From the NCBI GenBank assembly GCA_030737875.1, contig CM060912.1:263247731-263311730 (forward strand): a DNA stretch of 64,000 nt, written 5' to 3'. This document shows, in pieces, positions 22,058-35,154 of the stretch. A program made the position numbers and the translations under genes. The notes below the pieces were generated by a model. It was not told where the DNA came from, did not search any database, and was given only the letters and a program-made list of their open reading frames with translations. This DNA comes from Allium sativum. Taxonomy: Eukaryota > Streptophyta > Magnoliopsida > Asparagales > Amaryllidaceae. Positions within the stretch are counted from its first letter, which is position 1. Each line of letters opens with the position of its first letter.

Positions 22058-25000
22058 CAGCCCTAGTCTCCATTCCTCTTTGCACCTCTCTCTTCTATCC
22101 TTATGCTGCTTAGATTCATGGCCTCTTCCTCTCCTCTTTAATTAAATAAATAAATAAAATAAAATATGATTCAAGACGAGGAGATGCTGCTAAAAGACTT
22201 TTAAGGAGGGATTCAAATCAAAGTTTCAAGTGAAGAATTCAAAGGCTAGCTCAAACAAGTTTCAAGCAACGACGCACGAATCATAGCCACGCTTTCCTTC
22301 TTTTCTAGATCTATTTTCTGTAAGTTGGTTATTTCTAGATCTGAATATTTTGTTTTATTTGTGACATGAAATTAAAGGAATAAAGGAATATGCCAAATAT
22401 CTCTCTCTCTCTCTCTCTTCGAATCTGTGTTTATACTCTTGGACTGAATTAAGAACTGTTATGATTCGAGGACAAATAAGACTGTAACCGTGACTATGAC
22501 TATAGAACTGTGGCCTTTGAAAGCATATGCCTTTGGACTATGACATAAGCCTTTGATTTTGGGACATATAAACATTGCCTATGACAATGACTTATGACTA
22601 TGGGAATTATTTTCCCTTTTGGACTATGAACATCGCATATGACTATGGACATTTCCTATGACTGTGACTGTGACTACAAAGATTATTTCCTTGACTAGGC
22701 CTATACCTTTGATTTGGACATAAATTATTACTTATGACATAATGAGGACAACTGTGATTTTGACACCCATGATTTATGATTAGGAAAATATTGCTTTAGT
22801 TTTGTGATTGAGAAGTTGGGTCTAAACCCAATTTTTTATTCTACCTGTTCCTTGGTTTTTCTTTGGTTTTAAGACAGTGGGAATTTACCTATTAAGTTAG
22901 GTCTACCCACGTTCTTGAACCTATTTTGCCCATTCTTTGGTTTTAAGACAGTGGGAATTTACCTATTTAGTTAGGTCTACCCATCTTCTTGAACCTGCAT
23001 TGTTATCCAAACATTTTTATGCCAATTATTCCTTCTTGTCATTTTGATTCATTCCCTTTTTATCTACGAATCTAGATTTATTTATAATCTAGGTTGAATC
23101 ACGATTATTCGAACGGTGGGAATGCGATTTGGGGAAAAACATGGAAATGAATATGAACGTAATTGTAAACTTGGAAATTGGCATAATTTGGAATATGTAT
23201 TATGACATGCATATTAAAATGAAAACGGGGAAATTTGACATGGATTAGGGAATATGTGATTTTGACATATTAAATTTAGCGTTAGTAAGTAAGCTAAATT
23301 TTAGGCATAAAATGTAAACTAGAAAAATAATTCTAGTTTTGCCATAAATTGTGAATTAGGATGTTAAACCAAGATTGGGTTAATTAAGGTTGATTTGGAA
23401 TAAGTATATTAGTACAATTTTGAATTTATTCATAATTGTGAGCAATTGTCATGTTTAGAATAAATTATGGTTAGCGACACTAAATTTGGTATAATTTACA
23501 TACCAAAAAGTATAAATATGATAAATAAGAGAGAATGGGCTATAATAATAAATGTGACAATGTACATTAAAAGAGTAGTAATGAAATAAGTAAATTAGGA
23601 GTAATTTACTTATATAATTCGTCATAAATGTTAAATTGTTCATTTACCACAAAATATGTAACTTGGTTAAGTTTTGGCCATAAATTATAAACTAGGATAT
23701 TTAATCTAGTTTCGGCAATGAAATAGGAGATGGCCTAAATTGCATGTTGGGTTAGGACTTGGGCCTAGAATATAAGTATACTAGTAGGCTTGACAAATAA
23801 ATATAGGCCAAATTTGTCTAAAAAGGGGAAATGGGCTTTTGGAATAAATTGTTAACAATTTATAAACAAAAGAAAAGTATTTTGATAACATCCCTTTTTA
23901 TAACACATAGACCAGAAGGTTCTAGGGTGACAGAGAGGATAGTGTCTAGGCTTGGGTTTGGAAAATACAAGTTTCCTTCCCTCCCTGGCTATCCCTAACT
24001 GATCCGAAGGACGGGATGGTTGTTTTCAAAACCAGATTTGGAAATTAATCAAAAACCCTTTGAACTTAGAAAACATGAATATTCCTAACCCGAGGTTAGA
24101 CTGAGTTGCGGTGTAAACCTGCCCGGAAACGACCGGCACATCCAGTAACCACAGCAATATCTGTCTAATGTGAGAGGTTGCGGCTTTAATTTATTAATTA
24201 AAGCTAGAACAAGAATGGGAGAGTTAAGTCCATAGAAACACTTAACCAATTTAACACAGTTAAGCAAGAATGGGTGGGTTAAGTCCATAGGAACACTTAA
24301 CCGACTTAACAAAGTTAAGCTAGAATGTGAAGGTTAAGTCCATAGGAACACTTAACCAACCTAACACGGTTAAGCTAGAATGGGAAGGTTAAGGAACACT
24401 TAACCAACTTAGCACAGTTAGCTAGAATGGGAGGGTTAAGTCCATGGGAATACTTAGCCAAATTAACATGTTGACTAGACTAGAAGGTGGGGTTAAGTAA
24501 AGTTAATACACTTAGCCAATTTAACATGTTAATTAGACTAGAGGTTGGGGTTAAGTAATACACTTAGCCAAATTAATATGTTAGCTGGACTAGACCATAT
24601 GGTTAAGTAAACTTGAACGCTTAACCATCAGAATATGATAAATGAATAGGGTTAAGTAAGAAGCATAAAGGGATAACACTTAACCAGTGTAATAGGATAA
24701 GGGAAGAGGGTTAAGATAGCTTGAATCGACTAAAGACACTTAACCAACCCAACCTGGCGAGAAAGAAAACTAAGTAGTAAACCTCAGTTGAAAAAGGGAC
24801 TAAGTAGTAAAACTTAGTTAAGAAAACAAGGAATTTGGAAACTAAGTGGTAAACCTTAGTTAGTAGAACTAAGTAGTAATTCTTAGTATAACACGAAGGA
24901 GCGGACATCCATCTGGTTTTAAGAAGGCTCCAACGAATTGGGTTACGAAGCCCGAGGCTTCGAGGGGACGTGAGGGTACTCTTGGTATCCCTCTGTGAGG

Positions 25001-28000
25001 CTGCAGATGATCATCCTGGGCTCACAGAGGTTAAGGTCTGCGTTAGAAGAACCGAGGGTATGCCTTGGTTGCAATATATATATGTGGCAACCTAAAGACT
25101 AGGATGGACCAGCGTGATTCGGCGAGAAGACGGAAGCCCTGTGATAGCAACTCGTCGTCTACCATCCATCTTGAGTCAATCGAGATACGTGAAGCGGAAA
25201 GGCGGAGAACTCCAAAAGACCATATACTTGCTATCTAGTTATGGTTGCGGATGGCCATAGGATAGTGGGGCACCGGGGGCCGGCGTATAGTTCTCATTTT
25301 ACAAGGTGTGCCTTTCATTAGTTGAGGGAGGGGTCAAGTGGGACCATAGCCACTGGAATAAAAACAGACCTTAGCATCTGCATCGGCAGATATCTGAAAG
25401 CTCCCGACCGAGTTCTGTATTCCTTGATTTGCCCTGTCACAGGACTCGGATCGCACATTACAGGACATGTGCATCTAGACAAGCGATAACGATTCGCGAT
25501 ACATGCGTGGGGAAGCCTAGGAACATATACCACTCTAGGTAGTGTGTCCTAGACTTGGGGGCATTGTTCGACAGGTAGCGTAATCCCTAGTTGGACTAGG
25601 TGGCATAAACCCTGAACTCGAAAAGCGTTCAGCAGATAGCGTAAAACTATAGTTAAACCTAGAAAGCACTTGATAGAAAACCCTAGACTAGATCTAGGTA
25701 ATAAATAATAAATGTATGCCTGAAGGCAATGGAAACTACAGGGGTTGGGATCACGTTATCGTTTCTAGTTGAACACTAGTTAGGTGGTGCAGAGATATAG
25801 AAACCAGTATAACAAGGAAATAGCGAAGCTGCGAAAGTATTAGAGCGTATCCAGTCATCTTAGCATATCTTGTGACTACCTTGTCTAATCTTGTTGACCT
25901 TATCGTCATGGTGTAATCTTGTATTCAGTTAATTCATGTCGTTTTGTTTTCCATGTTCATATGCTAGAAGTTACTGAACTTACTCAGGCTTTATGTCTGA
26001 CTCTGTTTTTCTTTCGTCTTCTTTTCTTCCGTCCCCCCCCCCCCCCCCCCAGGTAGTAAAGGAGGGAATAGTTTAGCTCAGGTTAAGTTGGACTGCCACT
26101 CTTTCCCAGCTTGAAGATTTGTCGAAGTTTGCCTGGATTCTCTTTTCAGATGCTATGGCTGGCTCTTGCTAAAATCGGGGAATATAAATGTTGTTTTTAT
26201 GCTTCTTTATTTTGTAAGACAGATGATACTCTGATATTGTATAGAAACCATTGTACAAACCATTTTATCAATAAAGCAAAGTTTTATTTTCCGCTGTTTA
26301 ATTTCTGTCTGTCTTGTAATTTATCTGCATCTTTTACCCTAAATACTCCACAGAACTTAGTGCATTCCCTTTGTGAGTGACACTAACGGACGTGGGGTGT
26401 TACAGCTAGGGATTATGCTACCTAATGAACGTTTCCGTGTCTCGGTTTGGGTTTTGGCCACCTAGGATCACTAGGGATTACGCCACCCGTCAACCGCGCC
26501 CTTGATCCCACGTATGTATCGTGGATCGTTTTCCATGTCTAGATGCACATGTTCCCCAATGTGCCATCCGAGTTCCGTGCCAGGGCAAATCAAGAAATAC
26601 GGAACTCGGTCGGGAGCTTTCAATCGTCTGCCGATGCAGATATCAAGGTATGTTTTTGTACCTGTGGCTATGGTCCCACGTGACCCCTCCCTCAACTACT
26701 GAAAGGCAATCCAAGAAAAATCATGTATAAGAACCACTCCACGGCCCCACTATAGCCCACTTTCCTACGGGCCAACCTCACCCATGACTCGATAGCAAGC
26801 ACATGGTCTGTTGGTGGTTCCCTGCCTTTCCGTACGTACACGATTGACTAAAGATGGTAGGTAGTCGGCGATGTGCTATCCAGGGCAAAAACCAAGAATC
26901 GTCGACTCCACGCTAATCCATCCCAGTCTTTAGGTCGCTCGCATAGCAACCAAGGCATACTCTTGGTCCTTCTAACGCAGACCTTAACCTCTCATGGGCC
27001 TAGTATAATTACCTGGCAGCCCACAGAGGGATCCCAAGAATATCCTCACGTCCCTCGAAGCTTCCACTTCGGCACCCAGTGCGCTGGAGCTTTTATCCAA
27101 GTCAGATAACTTGCTCCTCCTCGTATACTAAGCGATGACCCACCGTATCAGGTTACTCATCGCTTTGTGAATTAGTCCCATGTCCTTAGCTAAGAATTAT
27201 TACTTAGTTACCCTTAACTAAGGTTTACCACTTAGCTTCCTTTCCCGTTATCCTTGATTAACCACGAGTCTCTACCTAGTTCCTCTAACTAGGGTTTGTC
27301 TTATTGGGTTAAGTGTTATCATTCAAGTCCATGACTTAACCCGCCCACGAATCACGTCAAGATTGGCTAAGTATTTAAGTTCAAGACTTAGCCCTACAAG
27401 TTGGTTAAGTGTACCCAGAGGCTCATGACTTAACCCTATCGAGTCAAATTGGTCAAGTACTAGCTTACCTTAATCCTATCGGATTATCTTGCTAGATCGA
27501 TTAAGCATAGATTATCTTAATCCCATCCAATTATCGAGTCGGATTGGTTAAGTATAGGTTAGCTTAACCCCATCCTCTAATCGTACTACAATGGTTAAGT
27601 ATATTCTAAGAAGGTCTTGTGACTTAACCTTATCAGGTCCGCGTATTAGATTGGTTAAGTGTGGGTTACTTAACCCCATCAAATCATCATGTATATTTGG
27701 TTAAGTATAAGTTGCTTAACCCCATTAAATTACCACGTTAAGTTGGTTGAGTATTGGTTACTTAACCTCATTGAATTACCAAGTTTAAATTGGTTAAGTG
27801 TTTAACTTAACCCCATCGAATTACCGTGTTTAGATTAGTTAAGTGTGGATTACTTAACCCCATCTAATTACCCAGTCGGATTAGTTAAGTGTAAATTACT
27901 TAACCCCATCCCTTAATCATCTTGTATGGTTAAGCGTCATTAAGAAATCAAACCCGATCCCACTTAACCTTACCAAGTTATCGTGTTGGATTGATTAAGT

Positions 28001-28216
28001 GCTGATTAACTTAACCCCGTCCACTAGTCGTATAAAAATGGTTAAGTGTCATTAGGCAAATCAAGTTACTTAACCTACCCAACCTTGTCATGTTTTGTTA
28101 AGTATCATTAGCCAAATCAAATTACTTAACCCACTTGTCCATGTCATATTTGGTTAAGAGTCATTAATCAAATTGTCTTAACCCTATTATGTGGCATTAA
28201 TTACTTAATGCACCTT

Positions 28217-28418
28217 CACCTCTCACATTAGACTTTGTTGTGGTTACTAGTTAAGCCGGTCGGTTCCGGGTAGCTTTACACCACAACTTGGTCTAACCTC
28301 GGGTTCGAGCACACATGACCAACTTCTCACATTGGGTCCTATTGTTTGCAACTACTAGTTAGGCCGGTCGGTTCCGGGTAGTTTTACGTTGCAAACTCAA
28401 CCCAACCTCGAGTTGGCC
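28217..28418 (-). ncRNA. Paired hairpin modules, solo LTR B1a
   Basis: GTTGTGGT/ACCACAAC (28237-28244, 28280-28287) with TTAGAC/GTCTAA (28228-28233, 28291-28296) in one copy. GTTTGCAAC/GTTGCAAAC (28344-28352, 28388-28396) in the other, with outer GACCAACT/AGTTGGCC. Core (minus) ACCCGGAACCGACCGGC. Confidence 0.6.
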
Positions 28419-29440
28419 ACTTTCATGTTTAGTCTAGTGTCATGTTCATAGTCAAGTTTTCAAGCAATTGGGTAGACCTAACTTAATAGGTAAATTCCCA
28501 ATGGGTAGACCTAACTTAATAGGTAAATTCCCAAGCTTATGTTTTTATGCATACTTACATGTCAACTTCCATGTTATCTTTCAAGTCATGTTTTCAAGTT
28601 GTATTTTCATGTCATTAAAAATTACCCATAACATAACCCAACGCCTTTAAACTCGCATATACGTTCGCAACAACGTAATGGATTAAAAGAAGAGACTTGG
28701 CAAAAGCATGTCAAAAATGGATATTAAGCCACAAGTTAATCATGGTGGCAAATGAGGCACAAATGTGTTCATTAGCTTGCATGTTACATTCTTAAGTCTC
28801 AAACACATGCATAAACCCAAACTTGGCACAAAAGCGAATCATGGTGTCAAAAGACATAGAATAATGACTAGAAACTCGCATATACCATCATATAAGGGTT
28901 ATGACTTCATATGCAAGTTGACATAAAGATTATGAAGGTTATCATGTTGCATAATGCAACATTTCAACATAAAGGTTGTGGCTTTTAGCTCATAAGATCA
29001 AGATAATGACTTCATAAACTTGCATAACATGATAGCATGCATCATTCTAAATGATCAAACCCAAACTTTCAACATGAACATTTAACTTCATAGTTAATAT
29101 CTAAGAGTAGGGAAGGGCTTACATTGCAATGAAGGCCTAAATCGATTAAACTAAAGCTTGTGATGAAGCCTATGCATGCCATCACCCAAAAACCCAAAGA
29201 TGGATGCTCCAAATCAACAAAAACACCATCTTTATGAACAAAGATCAAAGCTTTTGCCTTGAAATCAACTTGAGAAGCTCTCATACTAACATAAGGACTC
29301 TCTAATACTCTCATGATCATGAAACCTCTCATAGAAATGAAGTGGAGGCTAGGATAGTTGAGTGGAGGCCATGAGAGTAGAAATTTTGCCATAGTTTAGT
29401 TACATGAGTGAATAATGAGGGTTTAGGGGGGTTAGGGGCT

Positions 29441-29450
29441 TATTTATAGA
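29441..29450 (-). promoter_or_regulatory. TATA box of solo LTR B1a
   Basis: Minus strand TCTATAAATA, 127-213 bp downstream of a block of GTCGAC palindromes; same layout as in B1. Confidence 0.65.
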
Positions 29451-29934
29451 AGATTAGGCTAGTTAGGACCCTTAGATTAACCCTAGGACCAACCTGAACC
29501 GTCAGATCTCAAACCAGGCCCAGAAACCTAGCCAAGATAGAAACAGGTGCACCAGGCAAGACTGCTCGTCTGAGCCAGGTCGACAGCCAAGTCGACAGGG
29601 CTGTCGACTTGGTCAGACCAAGTCGACTCCCAAGTCGACAGGGCTGTCGACTTGGGTACTGTGGCGGGAACTTTTCCCGCCTGGCCCAACTGGCCCAATT
29701 TTCCAAATTCAAGTTTGAATTTGAAATCTGTTTTTACTTAGAAATTTTCTGAAAACTTCATTGGGCCTTAATCGGGTCATACGGACTCCGATTTTCGAAA
29801 ACTCGGACTCTATTTCACGTATTTTTCCGAGACGAACGCAATGGCATAGCCCGTTTAACTTGATTCAGAATTTAAAATTAAATTCTGCCTTGATTCTCGT
29901 CTTAATCATGTTATCGAAATACGGGTTGTTACAC

Positions 29935-32747
29935 TATTTCTTGAAGACAACGGCTAGGAATTGCATATTTGGGGATTTGCTTCTACAATCAAATCAAGGT
30001 TCAATGATTCAACAATTCGACGACTAGTTTATAGATTCAACTTCTGCATCTCAATTTCTTAAACCATGATCTGTAAGTTCAAGTTACTTTAGATAAAAAC
30101 TATAAACTTAATATGGACATGTTGTAAATTGGAATTGGATCTATGTATGATAAATGATTCATATCTATTCTTGTTCATCTTGGATCTTGACTTTTTGGGA
30201 ATATTGCTTTGAAATCAGTTTGGGCCTATTCATGTTGTAAATCAAACATTATCATGCCTATGACGTTGAAACTATTGTTAATGGCCTAAGACTATGACTG
30301 TGGACATAAGGCTATGCCTATGCCTATGCCTATGACTGTGAACATAAGATTATGCCTATGCCTACGACTGTGAACATAAGACTATGCCTATGCCTATGAC
30401 TGTGAACATAAGACTATTGCCTATGACTATGACAAGGACAATGGTGGCAAATCACCTATTACTTATGACTATGAATTATTGCCTATGATTATGAACATAC
30501 AACTACTGTCTATGACCATGACTTTGAAACTATTACAGTTAATTGCCTATGACTATTTAGGGTAGTTGCCTAGAACAATTTGGGATAATTATCCATGACT
30601 ATTGTGATTCACTATGACTATGACTATTGTGGTTAATTGACTATTATAGTTGATTGTTCATGCCCATAACACTATAGTTGAAAACCATGTTGTACACCGA
30701 ATTGGCATTTCGTTGGATCTCATACCTAGGGTGTGACTTGCTTAGTTTATTCGCTATTATGTACATCAAACCATTGAATCCATTATCCTTGTATTTGGCT
30801 TGCTTTTGCATGCCTATTCTTTTATGTCAACTTTTATCATGACTATCGCCTTATTTTGCTATATTATTTTCTATATGCCAGTGATGTTGTAACCAATTAT
30901 CTCAAGTTATATCATGCTAGTCTTGTAATCCCTCTTATCGTTTTATGCTCGTCCCTTTGCCTATCATAGTTTTGATGTTATTCCCTTCATTTCGGGATTT
31001 GGATTTACTTGTAGTATAGATCGATTCACGTTTGCGTGCGATGGGAATACGATAAGGGTAGATTAGGCAAAATATGAATTGGTTATGAACATGAATTATG
31101 AACTTGATAATAGGAAAAACTTGAAACATGAACATTGTTATAACTTGAATTTGGATGTGGGCATGAAACCAGCCTTGAAACTTGACACGAACTTGATATG
31201 AAATTTGAACATGGGCATGACACTAGAATGAACTTGAAAATGGCCAACTCGAGGTTAGGTTGTGTTTGCAGTGTAATTCTACCCGGAACCGCCCGGCAAA
31301 TCCAGTTACTGCAAACAATAGGATCCAATGTGGGTAGTTGGTCATATCGCGCTTGAAACCCGAGGTTAGACTGAGTTGTAGTGTAAATCTTCCCGGAACC
31401 GCCCGACCTATCCAGTGACCACAACAACAGGTCTAATGTGAGAGGTTGGGGTGCATTAATTAATTAATGCCACATGATAGGGTTAAGTCATGAACATGAA
31501 AGACAACACTTAACCAACTTGAAACATGGTTGGTAGGGTTAGGTCATGAACTTGAACGACAACACCTAACCAACTTGACACGTGAATTGTAGGGCTAAGT
31601 CACAAACCTAAATGACAACACTTAGCAATTAGACATGCTAGACTGATAAGGGGTTAAGTCACGAAGTTAAATGACAACACTTAACCTATTGGACGGAAAC
31701 CCTAGTTACGCGGTCCATTTCAGAAGTAACCCACTAGAAGTATCACGGTACCCTGGAACTAGGCAGGGTGGGGCATGATTACTGTGCTGATTGTAAGCGA
31801 CCAGAATGACGGCTGTGTTGGTGTGCCAGTGTAGGTTCAGGCGGGCTATGGTCGTGCACGTGGTCCGGAATTGAAAAAGCAGGCATTGGGCATCAGTAGG
31901 TTTATCTGTGCATGCTTGGTTCGTGTTGGTGGTTGGCACCATATGGCTTGATACACCCTATGGTGGACCTAGCACAGGTGACTAGATTCGTGATAGGGCC
32001 GTACGACACAGACACACGACGAGCTAGAACTTGTAGGGAGCCGATCGATTAGTAGATCGTTCCGTTGGACCTAGAATGGGTCATTCGCAATATTGGGCCA
32101 AGGGATCATTTCATGGTTAACTTATGACATGGGTTGGGATATTAGTACAGTTGGTGTAACGAACCTTTAACATGCGATGCTATACTTGATTTATTAGGTT
32201 ATCTTAGTCTATCTTGCCCATCTTGACAGCATCCATATGTTTACTTTCAGTTTATACATGTCGTGTTACCTTTACCTGTTTTTATGCTGAAAGTCACTTG
32301 GACTTACCAATCTTTATGACTGACCCATTTTCTTTCGCCTCTTTTTCTTTCGTTCCCCCCTGGTTCTCAAGGAGGAAACTCTAGCACTTAGCTTGGATTT
32401 CGCTTGCTTTCAGTTCAGCTCATGTATGGTTTGATCTTGAGCTATGCTATGGCTGCATTTCTGCTACCTTCGGGGAATTAAGCTACTTTTTTGTTTTAAG
32501 ATTATGCTTCTTTATTCATGCAAGACAGGATATGTTGTAATGGAAAATAATGACTTATGATAGTTGGTACTTTGGATGTAAAAGTCTTTGACTCTTTTTG
32601 AAAGTAATAAAATTTAGCTTTTGATTCTTCCGCTGTTTTATTTATGTTCTGTCTTGTAATAATTCTGTGATTGTTTACCTTGATAACGCTCCTCCAAAAC
32701 TAGTGCATTCCCTTTGTGAGTGACCCTAGCGGAGGTGGGGTGTTACA
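29935..32747 (+). repeat. B1 5' LTR, remainder
   Basis: Resumes with the second CTATT (29935-29939) and ends GGGGTGTTACA at 32747. Contains a GTAAGT donor (30073-30078), a CTATGAC-rich stretch (about 30280-30680), two hairpin modules (31242-31447), GGTTAAGT/ACTTAACC repeats, a C tract whose acceptor reads CTGG instead of CAGG (near 32361), and AATAAA (32606-32611). Confidence 0.92.
31242..31447 (+). ncRNA. Paired hairpin modules, B1 5' LTR
   Basis: Copy 1: GTTTGCAGT/ACTGCAAAC (31264-31272, 31308-31316). Copy 2: TTAGAC/GTCTAA (31366-31371, 31431-31436) and a weaker GTTGTAGT/GACCACAAC stem. Core ACCCGGAACCGCCCGGC. Confidence 0.58.
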
Positions 32748-32749
32748 TT

Positions 32750-32761
32750 TGGTATCAGAGC
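32750..32761 (+). promoter_or_regulatory. Primer-binding site of B1
   Basis: TGGTATCAGAGC, exact match to the initiator Met-tRNA primer class, two bases after the LTR end. Confidence 0.92.
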
Positions 32762-32937
32762 AGAAGGTTACCAGACTGGGCAAAAGTTTTTAAAAAACCT
32801 TCTAAAACTATTTTTAAAACAGTTTACAAAGAAGCATTTTTCAAGAAAAGTCTTGTTTTATTTAAAGGCTATTCCCCAAAAGCCATCAGCACTATCCTTT
32901 GTTTCCTCGTTTTGAATCTCTTCTTTCCCATTTCAGC

Positions 32938-33843
32938 ATTTCTGAGAATCTTAACTTTCCAGAGGGCGTGCCAATACCTGGCTGGTTCAGGAGGTACTTA
33001 GAGGCTAGGGCCAACGATGCAGGCCCAGCAGATATTCCTCCTCCAGCTGCAGCGATTCCTCCTCCTCCGCCCCCTCCTCGTGCAATTGCTTTTTCAAAGA
33101 TTTGTAAAGATTTTAGGGCCATGGGTGGAAAGTATTTCAAGGGAACTGAATCATTCGTAGAAGCGAGGAACTGGCTCAAAGAAACTGAGGATCTGTTCGT
33201 TATCTTCGAGGTGGACGATAGGCAGAAGGTACAGTTGGCGGTATGGTTACTCAAAGACGAAGCTTCCTATTGGTGGTAAGTCACTAACGCCGAGAGGCCG
33301 GTCGAAACATGGATGGATTTCAGAATAAGGTTTGAGACGAAATTCCTCTCGCAAGCTGAACGAAGTTTACAGCTGGAAAAGTTCTTAGCTCTTAAGCAAG
33401 GAAGTATGACCGTCAAGGAGTACGTTAATCAATTCAATCAGCTAGCCCAATTTGGACTGGACTTATTGAATACCCCTCATAAGAAGGCTCTCCGTTTTGT
33501 CAAGGGATTAAATGATCCGCTTCACAGCTTGGCTATGACCCACGTACCTATGGGGGCTACTTACGAAAAGTTAGTAGATATGGCGCTCTTAAATGAAGAA
33601 GACAAGAATGGCAAGAAGGAGGTCAAGGCGAATGAGTCTCAAAACAAGAAGGTAGACTCCGAGAAAAGAGGCAAGAACAACAACAACAATAATGATAACA
33701 AGACACGCGAGAAAAGAAAATGCCACTTCTGTAGTATTGAGGGGCATATAGTCCAGGATTGTAGAAAGAAGAAGATGAAGATGGGCGCATGCTTTCAGTG
33801 TGATGATACTGGACATATTAGCAAGAACTGCCCTAAGAAGTAA
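32938..33843 (+). pseudogene. gag: B1 gag (capsid/nucleocapsid), start lost and one stop
   Basis: Homologous along its length to the gags of A and C. The position of their start codon reads ATT (32938-32940). The frame then runs EGVPIPGWFRRYLEAR, a polyproline linker, and the gag domain (FVEARNWLKETEDLF; KEYVNQFNQLAQFGLDL). After a basic Asn-rich linker come two CCHC zinc knuckles, CHFCSIEGHIVQDC and CFQCDDTGHISKNC, and a TAA. A single in-frame TAA at 33277-33279 replaces the Glu codon after SYWW. Both zinc knuckles are intact. Apart from these two lesions the 300-codon frame is open, so gag was probably under selection until shortly before or after insertion. No pol follows. Confidence 0.92.
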
Positions 33844-34440
33844 GGGCAAGCCCCGCAAGCAGGACCTTCCGGGGGTACATCTTTAACTTCTTCTCCTAGA
33901 TGCTTTGTTTTATCTTGCTTATCTTCTCAATTCTATCTTGAGAACCTTAGGTAGAACCCTTTTGGATGTAAACATGTGATTGAAACATGTTATGGTTGAT
34001 GTTTTCCAATGGTTGCAAGTGGTCGCAAGTGGTTGCTCGTGGTCGCATAACACACATTATGCACTAGATCGGCTCAGACACATTTTCATATTGCATATGC
34101 ATGAGTGTTTATATTTGTTTATGGATGAAATTGAACGTGTTATCATATGAATGTTGCGTATGGATGAATGTTTGTGCACACATATAATGTTTATGTGACT
34201 AGGACTATTTGCATACATGTTGGATTCATGGCACTAAACATATTTTGCATTAAGAAGATCAATCAGGCCTGATCATTTGCATATACACACACTTCCTGCA
34301 TATGTTCATATAACATTAGAAATCCTTTAAGGACAATGGTTGCTTGTGGATGATGATTGAGTAGATGGTTGATTGGATGATAGGATGCATTCTTCTTAAC
34401 TTGAAGATTTCGGGGACGAAATCCTTTAAGGAGGGGAGAA
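33844..34440 (+). repeat. B1 3' UTR and polypurine tract
   Basis: Non-coding. Shares with A, C and D the block around GAAACATGTTATGGTTG and TGGTTGCAAGTGG, the hairpin GATTTCGGGGACGAAATC (34406-34423) and the tract GGAGGGGAGAA (34430-34440) directly before the 3' LTR. Confidence 0.88.
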
Positions 34441-35154
34441 TGTAACAACCCGATTTTTTAATAACGTTTTAAAACCATAAATCAAGGTAGAATTAAATTT
34501 TAAAATAAGAATTAGGGAAAATGAGTTGCGCCATTGCGTTCGTCTCGAAATTCTGCTTGGAAACGAGTCCGAGTTTGCGAGAATCGGAGTTCGTATGAGG
34601 GAGATATGACCCTCCGAAGTTTCAGGAATTTTCAAAATCAAAAACAACCTCGAAATTCGAATTCAAAATTCAAATTCAAACCCCAGAACAAGCTGGGCGG
34701 GAAAATTCTCGCCCATGGACCAGGTCGACCTGGGGGTCAACCATAGTGTCGACCTACCAGGGGCCAGGTCGACCATTGTGTCGACCTGGGGGTCGACCTG
34801 CCTCCCGAACCCATTTTCTGAACCTGATGCATTCTGATGTATTTGACCTCGTTTTCGATCCAGATTCGTCTGCCTAATCCTATATAAACAGCCTCCTAGC
34901 CTCATTTTCTTTACACCATTCTTCTCTAACCTTATGCTGCTCAAACTCTTGATGGACATGGCTTCTTCTTCTTCCTCTAAATTAAATTAAGATAAATTAA
35001 ATTAAAACGCGAAGACTATTTCTTGAGGACTACGGCTAGGAATTGCATATTTGGGGATTTGCTTCTACAATCAAATCAAGATTCAACGATTCAGCAATTC
35101 GACGACTAGTTTATAGATTCAACTTCTGCATCTCAATTTCTTAAACCATGATCT

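Larger units (their letters stand above)
14454..26404 (+). mobile_element. Element D: full-length non-coding (LARD-like) LTR retrotransposon
   Basis: Flanked by GCTAG (14449-14453, 26405-26409). LTRs 14454-19562 (5109 bp) and 21295-26404 (5110 bp) differ by roughly 25 substitutions plus short repeat-length changes by eye (about 0.5%), so insertion was recent. The 1732-bp internal region has primer site, leader, 3' UTR and polypurine tract but no gag or pol frame. It keeps only what is needed in cis and must have been copied by proteins from a related element. It is the innermost element of a five-level nest. Confidence 0.93.
21295..26404 (+). repeat. Element D 3' LTR
   Basis: Near-identical copy of the 5' LTR. 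The tRNA-like A box has two changes here (TAGCTCAGTCTG), the first TGACTCA box is mutated, and the C tract is longer (about 26033-26050). Confidence 0.93.
13812..29122 (-). other. Predicted leader intron in solo LTR B1a (interrupted by D)
   Basis: Minus-strand donor CAAT|GTAAGC (29122-29117), about 320 nt past TATA; acceptor CCCCCCCCAG|GTTTC at 13813-13812. Element D lies inside it. Confidence 0.42.
13460..29934 (-). mobile_element. Element B1a: solo LTR, minus strand, carrying element D
   Basis: Target duplications CTATT at 13455-13459 and 29935-29939. Without D the LTR is about 4.52 kb (13460-14453 plus 26410-29934). Read on the minus strand it starts TGTAACAACCCG and ends GGGGTGTTACA, like B1, and its 3' end closely resembles B1's. 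No internal region lies between LTR and target site on either side, so it is a solo LTR. Minus-strand order: GTCGAC palindromes (29577-29654), TATA (29441-29450), donor GTAAGC (29117-29122), paired 30-mers (28470-28532), hairpin modules (28217-28418), GGTTAAGT array (about 27300-28180), C tract and CAG acceptor (13812). Confidence 0.9.
26410..29934 (-). repeat. B1a solo LTR, 5' portion
   Basis: Non-coding LTR. A 107-codon minus-strand ORF (29069-29392) begins just downstream of the TATA box, across the predicted donor. I see no known domain and the sequence differs from the matching part of B1, so I do not call it a gene. Confidence 0.85.

Noticed and set aside
29069..29392. 107-codon ORF after the B1a TATA box as a small gene
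   Set aside because: Not conserved in B1's matching region and crosses the donor-like site; no motif recognised.
13460..29934. B1a as a full element with D as its internal region
   Set aside because: D has its own LTR pair, primer site and GCTAG duplication, and is in opposite orientation.
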